A DNA stretch of 64,000 nt from Opitutaceae bacterium (GCA_017994935.1 JAGOJU010000005.1:1-64000), one strand, 5' to 3'. Shown: positions 1-7,369, counted from the first letter of the stretch. Translations and numbers: made by a program. The notes: a model not told the origin generated them from the sequence alone.

Positions 1-110
1 AGGAACGCCGCCTTCACCTTCTCGGTGCGAAAGATGGCCGCCCGGTAATTGCCCCGGTTCAGGACGTGATAGACCCCGGCCTCTGATTCCATGCGCAGCG
101 GTCGCGCCAT
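1..110 (-). CDS. REP-associated tyrosine transposase (Y1/IS200-like), N-terminal part only
   Basis: Reading the minus strand from an ATG at 110 gives MARPLRMESEAGVYHVLNRG followed by NYRAAIF, the standard opening of RAYT/Y1 transposases, in which the family usually reads MARPLR followed by YHV and RGN. These single-strand HUH transposases act on REP-like palindromes. The catalytic HUH and tyrosine lie beyond the left edge, so only about 36 codons are visible. A GAGG stretch sits a few bases before the ATG. A CCTGACCCC sequence on the plus strand (162-170), which reads GGGGTCAGG in the gene direction, lies about 55 bp upstream, as is common for such elements. Whether the full gene is intact cannot be seen. 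Confidence 0.75.
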   Translation of the reverse strand, partial: MARPLRMESEAGVYHVLNRGNYRAAIFRTEKVKAAF

Positions 111-161
111 GATCGGCACCTCATCCCCTCAGTTCTCGTCTGTCAACCCCAAACCCCAAGG

Positions 162-170
162 CCTGACCCC
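162..170 (-). repeat. GGGGTCAGG end motif upstream of transposase
   Basis: CCTGACCCC on the plus strand, reading GGGGTCAGG toward the transposase gene. The same core recurs at 3571, 4683, 4857 and, in variant form, inside the 122-bp repeats. It probably marks the outer end of the transposase element. Confidence 0.45.
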
Positions 171-362
171 ATCCGTTTGCCCTGTCTAACAACATGTCTA
201 ATTATTTATGACGCTGTGTTTAACACCGGCCGCAGCGAGCGAAGCGACCGGAGCCGCAGGGCGGGCAACGCGGAGCGGAGGAACGACGGCGACGGCACGG
301 GTTGGCGGAACGAACGTGGAGCCGATGGAGCGCCGGGCCTTGCGCCCAGAGCGACACCGCGG

Positions 363-425
363 AGGAACGAGCAGACGGCGTGACAGCTCGGAGGCTCGGC
401 GGAGGGCTGGCGCGACGTGTGCCGC
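363..425. repeat. Shared sequence behind toxin/immunity module, copy 1
   Basis: This stretch contains two 16-base blocks, GCAGACGGCGTGACAG and GCGCGACGTGTGCCGC, which recur in the same order at 3671-3723. Each copy lies just downstream, in the transcribed minus direction, of a Rhs toxin plus immunity gene. Shared tails of this kind are expected where toxin tips are exchanged by homologous recombination. The rest of 171-460 is GC-rich, with the palindrome-like run AGCGAGCGAAGCGACCGG, and no gene is supported there. Confidence 0.6.
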
Positions 426-460
426 ATGGATAGTTGCGGACGTTGCGAGCGCGTAATCAG

Positions 461-970
461 CTAAACGTTGTCCGGTTTCTTCGGCACCGCGAGTGCCATA
501 ATCTGCTCAAGGCTTCGGCGCTCCCTTGGGTTTTCAGGGATTTCTCCAGCCAACGCAGCCGGCTCTCCTTTGCACCATCTTGAGATGTCGTAGCGAATCG
601 GGAACACATCCCGAACTTTCATTCCAAGGAATCGAGCGAGCGCCGACGGTCCATTCTCCTCTGCATCAAAGTCGTGATAACGCGCCATCGTAAACCACTT
701 CCCATCTCGCTCCACGGAGAGCGTAAGAAAGTGCTCCGTGAGCCGAGCATTCGATGCATCAACGTTGCCCAGTAATCCCCACACTTTGCGACCGTTGGCG
801 AGCAATACGGGGACTCCAACAACCCGAGCAGTTAGCGAACGCACAGGCGTGGTCTTTATCGGCCGCACTGCTGTCTCACCTGCGTCGTCAGAGTTGGCGT
901 ATTGCCAAACCGGACTCTGCTCGAGGTCCTCGGGTGTTAAGTTTTCGACCGGCTTCATATTTGATTTCAT
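461..970 (-). CDS. Putative immunity protein for the Rhs toxin
   Basis: A 169-residue soluble, acidic protein with no signal peptide or membrane segment and no family that I recognise. Its ATG overlaps the TGA of the upstream Rhs gene by four bases (ATGA), so the two are translationally coupled. In Rhs and other polymorphic toxin loci the small gene directly behind the toxin tip is normally the cognate immunity gene, and that position is the only basis for the call. There is an alternative in-frame ATG four codons further on (MKSNMKP). The gene could equally be an unrelated SUKH/Imm-like cargo protein. Confidence 0.55.
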   Translation of the reverse strand: MKSNMKPVENLTPEDLEQSPVWQYANSDDAGETAVRPIKTTPVRSLTARVVGVPVLLANGRKVWGLLGNVDASNARLTEHFLTLSVERDGKWFTMARYHDFDAEENGPSALARFLGMKVRDVFPIRYDISRWCKGEPAALAGEIPENPRERRSLEQIMALAVPKKPDNV

Positions 971-2310
971 CGTCCGGGGAATCCTTCTCTCACCATCGCG
1001 TCAAAAAGCTGGGTGTTGTGCTGGGCATCAAAAGCTTTAGTGTATGCGCCCAATCGGGCGTTCAACTGCTGGCGAGCTGCAGGGGACATCTTCTGATAGA
1101 AGTCAGCCCCACGTTGCCGAGGTAGTATTTTGTCCAAGCCGCTGTGATATGCGTCATACATCCATTTAGGCAAGGGCTCTAGGATCTGCTGCTGCGCTCC
1201 TCCAAGATACTTGGGCCAAGCATGATGGAAGCGAACGGCATCGTGAGCGTTATCAATCTGCCTGATGGCCTTAACGGCGTCCACTGCTAGCCCGCCTGCC
1301 CTCACTCCGTTGCCAATGCCTGGGATAGCACTGCCAAGGTCGATGGCGGCTCCGACGTAGTCGCCTGCTGCAAGGCTGATTCCGGCGCTCGCGAGGTCTG
1401 CAATTTCGCCGATGAACGGGATGTTGCCGAACAACCGCAGACCAGTGCGGGCTTTGAGCAGGCCTTTCATCACCTGCCTGCCCTGGTTGTTGAACATGTA
1501 GGAGAACGCGCCGCTGACGGCACCGTTCGCAAACTTGCCTCCACCGATCACGGAGCCGGTGCCACCGACGACGGCAGCGGCAGCGCATTGTATCGTCTCC
1601 GAGTTTTGGAACGTCGTCTCGATTCTCCCGTCGAGCGAGCCGTTCAAGAAGCCCGAGTAATAGCCGTGGCGGAACTCACCGCCCTGTGCCTCGGCCGCGC
1701 CACCATGCACGGCACCGTGAGCGAGGCCACGCTCGAAGGAATTCAACGATTCCATCGTGCCGATCTTGCCGAGGATGCCGCCGGTAACCATGCCGACGGT
1801 TCCGCCTATTACGTCCGCCTTAAATGCGTCACCTATACTCCCGCCGTTGAGCAGACTCCCGGCGAAGCCGGAGGCAAAGCCACCCGCCAATCCACCGGCC
1901 ATGCCTGCACCCACCGCGCTGGACACACCAAAGGCCGAGACGAACGCTGGCCCCCATGCCGCCGCTGCCCAACCTGCGCTTACGACCGTAACGACGACAA
2001 TCGCCACGATCTTCAATGCGTCCTTCAGCTTAAAGTAACCGCTGGGATCGGTATGATTGAGCGGGTTGTTCGAGACGTAGGAGTATCTGTTGTAGCTCTG
2101 GCTATCCGCGGCATCGTCCACGAACGGATCGGCGCTCAGGAACCTTCCCAGTACCGGATCATAGACGCGGCCGTTCATGTGAACGGCCAGGCCTAGACCA
2201 CTCGTAGCCGGCCAATCGTAGAGGCAGGACGCGGTTTCCGGCGGCAGGAGCGGCAAGCCGGGCGCGGGTTTTTGAGAGGGCGGCTTGGGGGCGGCGGCGT
2301 GGCCGCGCAC
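967..2310 (-). CDS. Rhs repeat-associated core fragment with C-terminal nuclease-like toxin
   Basis: 447 residues if the GTG at 2310 is used. Residues 44-91 hold the Rhs core end (HMNGRVYDPVLGRFLSADP and YNRYSYVSNNPLNHTDPSGY). This is followed by a hydrophobic Gly/Ala-rich stretch (about 95-250), the pre-toxin motif GGGKFANGAVSGAF, and a C-terminal tip. From residue 360 the tip reads HHAWPKYLGG with later His residues (YHSGLDK), resembling HNH/endonuclease-VII-type toxin domains. Complete Rhs proteins have well over 1000 residues of YD repeats, all absent here; upstream sequence (2311 onward) is unrelated, so this is a truncated 3' module. The GTG start is probably not a native start. The last bases overlap the presumed immunity gene. 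Confidence 0.8.
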   Translation of the reverse strand: MRGHAAAPKPPSQKPAPGLPLLPPETASCLYDWPATSGLGLAVHMNGRVYDPVLGRFLSADPFVDDAADSQSYNRYSYVSNNPLNHTDPSGYFKLKDALKIVAIVVVTVVSAGWAAAAWGPAFVSAFGVSSAVGAGMAGGLAGGFASGFAGSLLNGGSIGDAFKADVIGGTVGMVTGGILGKIGTMESLNSFERGLAHGAVHGGAAEAQGGEFRHGYYSGFLNGSLDGRIETTFQNSETIQCAAAAVVGGTGSVIGGGKFANGAVSGAFSYMFNNQGRQVMKGLLKARTGLRLFGNIPFIGEIADLASAGISLAAGDYVGAAIDLGSAIPGIGNGVRAGGLAVDAVKAIRQIDNAHDAVRFHHAWPKYLGGAQQQILEPLPKWMYDAYHSGLDKILPRQRGADFYQKMSPAARQQLNARLGAYTKAFDAQHNTQLFDAMVREGFPGR

Positions 2311-2516
2311 AGCAAACCAAAGTCAAGGAACGGGGCACCGTCAGACGGCGCGAGCAGACAGCGTTAAAGCGTGTTTCTTCCTTTGTGAGGGTGAGGACGA
2401 GGCTCGCGACTCCGGCCGCGTCGTTGCGCCCGGCGAGCGGCTGCAAGGCCAACGCGAAACGCCGCGTCCGGCAAGACCGGAGGTGGCGTTTTCAGCGGCT
2501 AAAAAAGGAAGCGGCT
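2311..2516. other. Non-coding junction between Rhs fragment and hicA
   Basis: No supported gene. The Rhs frame does not continue in recognisable form, and the stretch contains CAGACGGCG and GCAGACAGCG, weakly like the shared toxin-tail sequence at 371 and 3679. It is probably the breakpoint that removed the Rhs body. Confidence 0.4.
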
Positions 2517-2749
2517 TCAGCGTGGCGAGGCCTCGCGGGTGACGCCCTTGGCGACGGCGACCTCGCGGAGGATGGCGTTGAGGGTCCCGATCCGCAGCGC
2601 TTATGGTCGGGCACGGAGAGCCGGTGATGCTGCGGCGTCTCGGTCTGCAAAATGATGTGGCTGCCGACTTGGTTGACCTTCGCGTAAGCCCACCGGGAGC
2701 AAAGGACTCGGGCCAGATCGCGGCCGTAAAGATCGCGCGGCAGCTTCAC
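2517..2749 (-). pseudogene. hicA: HicA-type toxin, frameshifted
   Basis: Starting at GTG 2749, which overlaps the hicB stop as GTGA, the frame gives VKLPRDLYGRDLARVL and then VNQVGSHIIL and HHRLSVPDHK. This is the HicA mRNA-interferase fold with its catalytic His in GSH. After PDHK (about 2600) the family sequence moves to the +1 frame, LRIGTLNAILREVAVAKG, and ends at the TGA at 2517-2519. One missing nucleotide in the CATAAGCGCTGCGG segment explains this. As written, the toxin loses its C-terminal helix and gains an unrelated tail. A sequencing error is possible. hicB lies immediately upstream and is intact. Confidence 0.75.
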
Positions 2750-2949
2750 GTCAGAACCTCGTCGCGCACCAGATGCAGCCGCAAGACCTTCGGAGCGGGC
2801 TGGTCGAAGTAGAACGCCGTCACGGCCTCGCGCACGTTGGCGCGCAGTTCCTCCCAAGTGTCGGCCTGCGTGATGATGCTTTCGCCGAGGGCCTCGGCGA
2901 CGAAGCCGCCGTCGGCCTCCTGGGTGATGGTAAAAACAAGTTCGTTCAT
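2746..2949 (-). CDS. hicB: HicB-family antitoxin
   Basis: 67 residues: MNELVFTITQEADGGFVAEALGES followed by TWEELRANVREAVTAFYFD, the small HicB (UPF0150) fold that binds and neutralises HicA and usually represses its own operon. No separate C-terminal DNA-binding domain is present, so this is the short form. The ATG overlaps the stop of the integrase fragment (ATGA) and its stop overlaps the hicA start (GTGA), so translation of the three genes is linked. The order antitoxin-then-toxin is the less common one for Hic pairs. The start is set by the overlap and by the family N-terminus. Confidence 0.85.
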   Translation of the reverse strand: MNELVFTITQEADGGFVAEALGESIITQADTWEELRANVREAVTAFYFDQPAPKVLRLHLVRDEVLT

Positions 2950-3380
2950 GGGTTGGACGATATAGCCCCTTTGTCGGGGGCGGCAAGCTTCGCTCCTGGG
3001 TGCGTGGCGGAGTGGACCTCCTTCAGCTTCCGGATCGAGACGTGGGTGTAAACCTGCGTCGTCTGCAAACACGCGTGCCCGAGCTGCTCCTGGACGTGCC
3101 GGATGTCGGCCCCGTGCTCCAGCATGAGCGTCGCGCAGGTGTGGCGGAAGAGGTGGCAAGAGCCGTTCTTGCCCACCCCGGACCATGCGACGTAGCCGGT
3201 GACGAGCGCGGAGAGGTGCTTCGGGGTGATAGGCGCGCCGCGTTCCGTCACGAAGAGCGGCCCGGCCTCGTCGCCGGGCCTCGCCAGTTTCGGCCGCGCC
3301 TCGGTCAGATACTTGCCGAGCCAGGCGAGCGCGCGCTCGCCAATCGGGATCACCCGCTCTTTGCGACCCTTGCCCTCCAC
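2946..3380 (-). CDS. Tyrosine recombinase/integrase, C-terminal catalytic fragment
   Basis: The 144 residues cover only the second half of a XerC/D-like catalytic domain: the KGRKERVIPI strand, then HLFRHTCATLMLEHG (His-x-x-Arg), GHACLQTTQVYTH (second His and the nucleophilic Tyr). The SAM-like N-terminal DNA-binding domain and the first catalytic Arg are missing, so it cannot be an active recombinase on its own. The GTG at 3380 is only the first usable start; the same frame is open further upstream to a TGA at 3426-3428. The 3' end overlaps hicB by four bases, so the fragment may survive as a leader for hicBA expression. Confidence 0.8.
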   Translation of the reverse strand: MEGKGRKERVIPIGERALAWLGKYLTEARPKLARPGDEAGPLFVTERGAPITPKHLSALVTGYVAWSGVGKNGSCHLFRHTCATLMLEHGADIRHVQEQLGHACLQTTQVYTHVSIRKLKEVHSATHPGAKLAAPDKGAISSNP

Positions 3381-3425
3381 TCTATCAGCCCCAAATTCAG
3401 GAACGCCCTCCGGTCCAATCTCCCC

Positions 3426-3503
3426 TCACGCCTCCTCCGCCGCAATCACTTGCGTCGTGGCAAACTCAGCCATGGGATGGCTGTGATTTCCGGTGTAGTT
3501 CAT
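3426..3503 (-). other. 25-codon open frame in line with the integrase fragment
   Basis: ATG at 3503 to TGA at 3426 encodes MNYTGNHSHPMAEFATTQVI and then AAEEA. It is in the same frame as the integrase fragment and separated from it by one TGA. It is probably the tail of another gene or a decayed part of the mobile element. No function is claimed. Confidence 0.3.
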
Positions 3504-3570
3504 GACGCTGCCAAGGTTACCACGCCACAACCGTTGTGTCGGCTTGTTCCCTTAGCTGCCACTCACGTTA

Positions 3571-3590
3571 CCTGACCCTTTTTTGCTGCC
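3571..3590. repeat. 20-bp junction element CCTGACCCTTTTTTGCTGCC, copy A
   Basis: Identical to 4857-4876 and differing at three bases from 4824-4843 and 25679-25698. It lies at the distal edge of the orphan toxin module, whose other edge carries GGGTCAGG (4683-4690) in inverted orientation. Confidence 0.7.
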
Positions 3591-3670
3591 TTTCCGCGCC
3601 CGATCCTTCGGGCGCACGCCGCCGCCCACGGGGCAGGACTCCACCGGACGGAGCGAACGAAAGTGAGCGG

Positions 3671-3723
3671 AGGAGGAAGCAGACGGCGTGACAGAGGCTC
3701 GCCGCTGGCGCGACGTGTGCCGC
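3671..3723. repeat. Shared sequence behind toxin/immunity module, copy 2
   Basis: Carries GCAGACGGCGTGACAG and GCGCGACGTGTGCCGC as at 363-425, again just behind a toxin plus immunity-like gene pair. The surrounding 3591-3757 is GC-rich and holds no supported gene. Confidence 0.6.
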
Positions 3724-3757
3724 TTGTTCCCGGTTGTTCGTAAGCGCGAGCGAACGG

Positions 3758-4044
3758 CTAACCATCGACTCGCATCAAACGTTTTACCACGAACCGTCCC
3801 AGCGCCCAGAAAGCGTAGACGACCGCCACAGATTGAAGGAAAAAACCCAAACCAAAACCCCAGGGATTCAGCCCGTGCACGTTCTTTGGCGTGAAGAGCA
3901 GACCGACATAAGTCGGAAACTCGAACAGCCAAGGGTGTATTTTGTCAGCTTAAAGAGATCGCCATCCAGTAGCGGCAAGCGGTCATAGAACGCTACAAGC
4001 GCGGACACGATCAAGCACGAGACCAGGATGACAAAATGCTTCAT
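3758..4044 (-). pseudogene. Frameshifted small membrane protein, probable immunity remnant
   Basis: From the ATG at 4044, MKHFVILVSCLIVSALVAF forms one membrane segment and the frame continues to DLFKLTKYTL (about 3934). The natural continuation is then one frame over: WLFEFPTYVGLLFTPKNVHG, an aromatic loop, GFFLQSVAVVYAFWALG (second membrane segment) and KRLMRVDG before a TAG at 3758-3760. Joining the frames needs one inserted base near CACCCTTGGC and gives about 96 residues. As written, the protein stops early after an unrelated tail. It lies ten bases behind the orphan toxin tip, the place of an immunity gene; membrane immunity proteins are usual for toxins acting in the periplasm or membrane. 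Confidence 0.6.
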
Positions 4045-4053
4045 CGGCAAGTT

Positions 4054-4641
4054 CTAATCGTGGCCATATATGGAGAACAAGTCCCCATCTGGCAGCTTTC
4101 CAGCTTGGAACCAATCATACGCCCCCCTCGTTGCCCGGAATAGAGCGCTGTTATTTCCCGGATAGACAAACTCTGCTCTCGCATGAGCTCTTACTGCGGG
4201 AGTGGTGTAAGGATCATCCGTCCAAGCCTGACGCCATCCTTGAAAACCATGATGGGACGGCGAAGTGCTGTCCTGAAGTGTGTGCAGGGCAAAACCAAAT
4301 TCTCGAAGTGCCCCAGCACGATCACCGTTTCTGAGTAGCCCCATAGCATTGTTGAAGCGCTCGCGGACATAGGCGTTAGCCAGCGCATTTGCCTGATCGA
4401 CGGTCTGTCCGTGATCGAGATCCCGCATCGCATGCCGGTATTGATTTTCTACCGCCTGATCTGCGTCGGCCTCGACCGTCACGCGACGCAAGATTTCAAT
4501 CTCTTCTCTGGAGAGCGCTCCACCCAACGCCGCCACGTTGGCCTTGTGGTGAACATTATTAACGTGCGAGGCCCAGTTGAAAAGATAGGTGAACGCACCG
4601 CTCACTGCGCCGTTTGCAAACTTACCGCCACCAAGCACCAA
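4054..4641 (-). CDS. Orphan Rhs C-terminal toxin module
   Basis: 195 residues from a TTG that is unlikely to be a native start; the frame is open back to a TGA at 4672-4674. It opens with LGGGKFANGAVSGAFTYLFN, the same pre-toxin motif as in the Rhs fragment at 967-2310, and the codons just upstream (AAAVVGGT) also match. The tip after residue 25 is unrelated to the other toxin. Residues 116-136 read FGFALHTLQDSTSPSHHGFQ, a His/Asp-rich motif like that of zinc-dependent phospholipase C/S1-P1 nuclease folds found in polymorphic toxins. It has no secretion or Rhs core of its own, so it would need recombination into a full Rhs gene to be delivered. Confidence 0.65.
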   Translation of the reverse strand: MVLGGGKFANGAVSGAFTYLFNWASHVNNVHHKANVAALGGALSREEIEILRRVTVEADADQAVENQYRHAMRDLDHGQTVDQANALANAYVRERFNNAMGLLRNGDRAGALREFGFALHTLQDSTSPSHHGFQGWRQAWTDDPYTTPAVRAHARAEFVYPGNNSALFRATRGAYDWFQAGKLPDGDLFSIYGHD

Positions 4642-4682
4642 AGCAGTTCCGCCAACAACAGCGGCTGCGGATCAGCCAAAAC

Positions 4683-4690
4683 GGGTCAGG
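4683..4690. repeat. GGGTCAGG at the proximal edge of the orphan toxin module
   Basis: Lies ten bases beyond the point where the Rhs reading frame closes and is inverted relative to CCTGACCC at 3571. Together the two bound the module 3571-4690. Confidence 0.4.
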
Positions 4691-4723
4691 TTATGTGATT
4701 TGTATTTAACGACCGAAAAAATG

Positions 4724-4845
4724 AGGCCATGTGTGCGAGGTTAGGAATGGAGCATTCCTCGGAGGTAAACGACTTGATTTCGCCGTGGTTTCAGGCTGTG
4801 AGGCCTGAGTACCACATACATGCCCTGACACTCTTCTGCTGCCCC
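4724..4845. repeat. 122-bp direct repeat, left copy
   Basis: Matches 25579-25700 over 122 bases with one difference (C at 4758, T at 25613). It ends with the 20-bp junction-element variant CCTGACACTCTTCTGCTGCC. The two copies bracket the whole polysaccharide island. No gene is supported inside this copy. Confidence 0.9.
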
Positions 4846-4856
4846 AAACTACACGA

Positions 4857-4876
4857 CCTGACCCTTTTTTGCTGCC
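4857..4876. repeat. 20-bp junction element CCTGACCCTTTTTTGCTGCC, copy B
   Basis: Exact copy of 3571-3590. Coding sequence of the AHSA1-like gene begins directly after it, so it marks where that gene was cut. Confidence 0.75.
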
Positions 4877-4921
4877 TCCATCGACAATCAGGCTCTCGCG
4901 CAATTCCCCGCGCCCGGCGAG

Positions 4922-5335
4922 GTGCGTCTCCTTCGCCTCCTGCCCGGTCCCATCGAACGCGTATGGGACTTCATCATCGATCCCGAAAAGCGCGCCCGCT
5001 GGTTCTGCGGCGGGCTGCTTGAGCCGAAACCGGGCGGACGCTTCGTCTTTGCCATGCAGCACAAGAACCTCGCGCCGGACGAAACGCCTCCGCCGGAATA
5101 CGCGCAGGTGCAGGATCCGATCGTGACCTTCGATCTCGAGCCCGAAGGTGAAAAGGTGCGGCTGCTCCTCACTCATCGCGCTTCTGGTCCCGATCTCAAA
5201 GAAATTGGCAGCTTCGCCGCCGGCTGGCACACCCACTGGGCCATGCTCATCGCTCTGCTCGAAGGCGCGCCGCGCCCTCCGTTCTGGGGCCTGCAAGCTC
5301 GGCTCAAGCCGGTTTACTCTCAGCTCACTGAGTAG
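4922..5335 (+). CDS. SRPBCC/AHSA1-like protein, 5' truncated
   Basis: 137 residues from a GTG: VRLLRLLPGPIERVWDFIID and then KRARWFCGG are the first strand and helix of the START-like AHSA1 (Aha1 C-terminal) fold, a small ligand-binding barrel often found in stress or detoxification proteins. The homologous frame extends upstream through SIDNQALAQFPAPGE to 4877, where the 20-bp junction element abuts it and a TGA at 4859 closes the frame. The native start and any promoter were therefore lost. The C-terminal helix (HTHWAMLIALLEGA) is intact. Expression is doubtful, and it may be best treated as a pseudogene. Confidence 0.7.
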   Translation: MRLLRLLPGPIERVWDFIIDPEKRARWFCGGLLEPKPGGRFVFAMQHKNLAPDETPPPEYAQVQDPIVTFDLEPEGEKVRLLLTHRASGPDLKEIGSFAAGWHTHWAMLIALLEGAPRPPFWGLQARLKPVYSQLTE

Positions 5336-5677
5336 ATGATCGCGGGAAACAGCGTCGTATGCTCGTGCCGGTCAGATCCTTGACCTTGCTTGCCTTCAGT
5401 TCAGTAGAGCGTCGGCAGAGTTCCCGCACCAACGCCCCGGGACCACAGCTCCATTCGGGATATCGACGAAGCGCTTACCCTTTCACCGGCGAGTCTGCTC
5501 GCGGCTCGAACTTGTCCTGACACGCGCCCGTTTGGGGAAAGCAACGCAGCCGCCACGAAGGACGGAAGATTCCTGTACAGGTTTTCCGCCGGCACGTCGT
5601 CTGAACAAGGAGATGGATTATTCCTTCTTCTTGTGGGCGGATTTTGTTCGTCCTGAACCCCAGTCCTGAAGAACACC
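5336..5677. other. Intergenic region upstream of the glycosidase operon
   Basis: 342 bp with no supported gene. It contains the ECF-type promoter candidate at 5575-5601 and a leader of about 70 bases. Confidence 0.6.
5575..5601 (+). promoter_or_regulatory. ECF-type promoter candidate 1 (GTACA-GGTTTT-N12-CGTC)
   Basis: GTACA at 5575-5579 is followed by GGTTTT and, 18 bases after GTACA, by CGTC at 5598-5601. The same geometry occurs at 11251, 14485, 16171 and 19599. CGTC is a usual -10 core for ECF sigma factors. It precedes the DUF4038 glycosidase gene by about 75 bases. Confidence 0.6.
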
Positions 5678-7369
5678 GTGAAACGACGCGATTTCCTAAA
5701 ATACACCGCAACTGCGGCCCTCGCCTCCCAGGTCAGGGCGGCCGCGGGCAAACGGATCGAGACCGGTGACACGGTGCCGCAGAATGTCGTGATAGAAAAA
5801 TCCTTTCGCGCCACGGGGCAGTACGCGGATCCGTTTAACGACGTCGAGTTGAGCGTGCGGATCACGTTCCCGGACGGCAGGGAGCAAGACTATCCCGGCT
5901 ACTGGGCCGGGGGAGATGCCTTCAAGTTCCGGTTCTCCGCGTCGGTGATCGGCGAGTTCCGCTACGTCACGCACTCCTCCAATCCCCAGGATCGGGGGTT
6001 GCACGGTCAGAAGGGCACGTTCCGGGTCGTTCCCTACGAGGGCGACAACGCATTGCTGAAACACGGCCCGATCCGGGTCTCGGAAAACAAGCGGCACTTC
6101 ATCCACCAGGATGGCACTCCTTTCCTCTGGCTGGGCGACACCTGGTGGTGCGGTCTCGCCAAACGCCTCCGCTGGCCGGACGAGTTCGATCTCATGACGC
6201 GGGATCGACAGAAGAAAGGATTCAACGCGATCCAGTTCACCGTGAGCCTGGCTCCATCGGGCACTTACTTCGACCGGAAGAACGAAAACGAAAACGGCCT
6301 GCCGTGGGATGAGGCGACGAGCCGCATCAATCCGGCGTATTTCGACGCTGCCGACCGGCGGGTCTTTCATCTGGTAGAGGCCGGGATGGCGCCAGTCGTG
6401 GTGCCCTGCTGGGGTTTCTACATCCTCCGGATGGGCACGGAGAATATCAAAAAGCTCTGGCACTACATCATGGCCCGCTGGGGTGCGTTGCCAGCGGTGT
6501 GGTGTCTGGCGGGAGAACTCTCCATGCCGTATTACACATCCCCGACGCCGGAGGAGGACGGACCAAAGCAAATCGCCGCGTGGAGCGAAGTGCTGGTCTG
6601 GCTCCGCGCCAACAATCCGTGGGGACACCTGATCAGCGCGCATCCGGAATACGCCGAGAGCGCTCGCAACGAGGTGCTCGATCCTTCGTTGCTCGACTTC
6701 GACATGCTCCAAACCGGACATCTCTACCTGAACGCCCTGCCGAAAACCCTGTCGTTGTTGAAGGAATCGCGGGCGAAGGATCCGGTGATGCCGGTGCTGG
6801 TGGATGAAGTCGCCTATGAGGGCATTGCCGAAACGAACTGGGAGGATGTGCAGCGACAGCTTTTTTGGGCGAGCGTCCTGTCGGGATCCCCGGGCTTCAC
6901 CTACGGCGCGCATGGCATCACCCAGTTCAACTCCGACGAGTTTCCCTCTAACATACAGCCACAGGGCCTGTCCTGGGGCGAGGATACCTGGCAAAACGCC
7001 TACCAGTATCGCGGCTCGAAACAGGTCGGCATAGGCGCGAAAGTCCTGGTGAACTACAACTGGCCGGAAATGACGCCGCATCCCGAGTGGGTGCCGCCGG
7101 CCAAGAACCCGACCTGGAAACACTTCACGGCCTATGCCGCCGGCATCCCGGGCCGGCTGCGCATCATCTACTATGCGGTCATGAGCCCGATGGACGTGTC
7201 CGTCCTCGGCCTCGAACCTGGAGCTGTGTATGATGCCCATTTCGTGGTGCCTTCGACCGGGAAGATTCTGCCGCTCGGCCGGATACAGGGCGACGCCGCT
7301 GGCATCTGGACGATGCGAAAGACCCGGAGACACGATTTGGTGCTGATCATGCAACGAGCTTCGACGTGA
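5678..7369 (+). CDS. DUF5060/DUF4038 glycoside hydrolase (GH140-like), Tat-exported
   Basis: 563 residues. MKRRDFLKYTATAALASQVR is a twin-arginine signal peptide. Residues about 35-120 form a DUF5060 beta-sandwich (IEKSFRATGQYADPFNDVEL, PGYWAGGD). The DUF4038 TIM barrel follows from HFIHQDGTPFLWLGDTWWCG, with acidic candidates in CLAGELSMPY and PVLVDEVAYEG at the barrel ends expected for acid/base and nucleophile. Related enzymes act on apiose- or arabinose-containing pectin side chains, but the substrate here is unknown. The GTG start is set by the Tat motif. The stop overlaps the next gene (GTGA if that gene starts at 7366), and an ECF-type promoter lies upstream, so it heads an operon with the toroid protein and sulfatase 1. 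Confidence 0.8.
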   Translation: MKRRDFLKYTATAALASQVRAAAGKRIETGDTVPQNVVIEKSFRATGQYADPFNDVELSVRITFPDGREQDYPGYWAGGDAFKFRFSASVIGEFRYVTHSSNPQDRGLHGQKGTFRVVPYEGDNALLKHGPIRVSENKRHFIHQDGTPFLWLGDTWWCGLAKRLRWPDEFDLMTRDRQKKGFNAIQFTVSLAPSGTYFDRKNENENGLPWDEATSRINPAYFDAADRRVFHLVEAGMAPVVVPCWGFYILRMGTENIKKLWHYIMARWGALPAVWCLAGELSMPYYTSPTPEEDGPKQIAAWSEVLVWLRANNPWGHLISAHPEYAESARNEVLDPSLLDFDMLQTGHLYLNALPKTLSLLKESRAKDPVMPVLVDEVAYEGIAETNWEDVQRQLFWASVLSGSPGFTYGAHGITQFNSDEFPSNIQPQGLSWGEDTWQNAYQYRGSKQVGIGAKVLVNYNWPEMTPHPEWVPPAKNPTWKHFTAYAAGIPGRLRIIYYAVMSPMDVSVLGLEPGAVYDAHFVVPSTGKILPLGRIQGDAAGIWTMRKTRRHDLVLIMQRAST

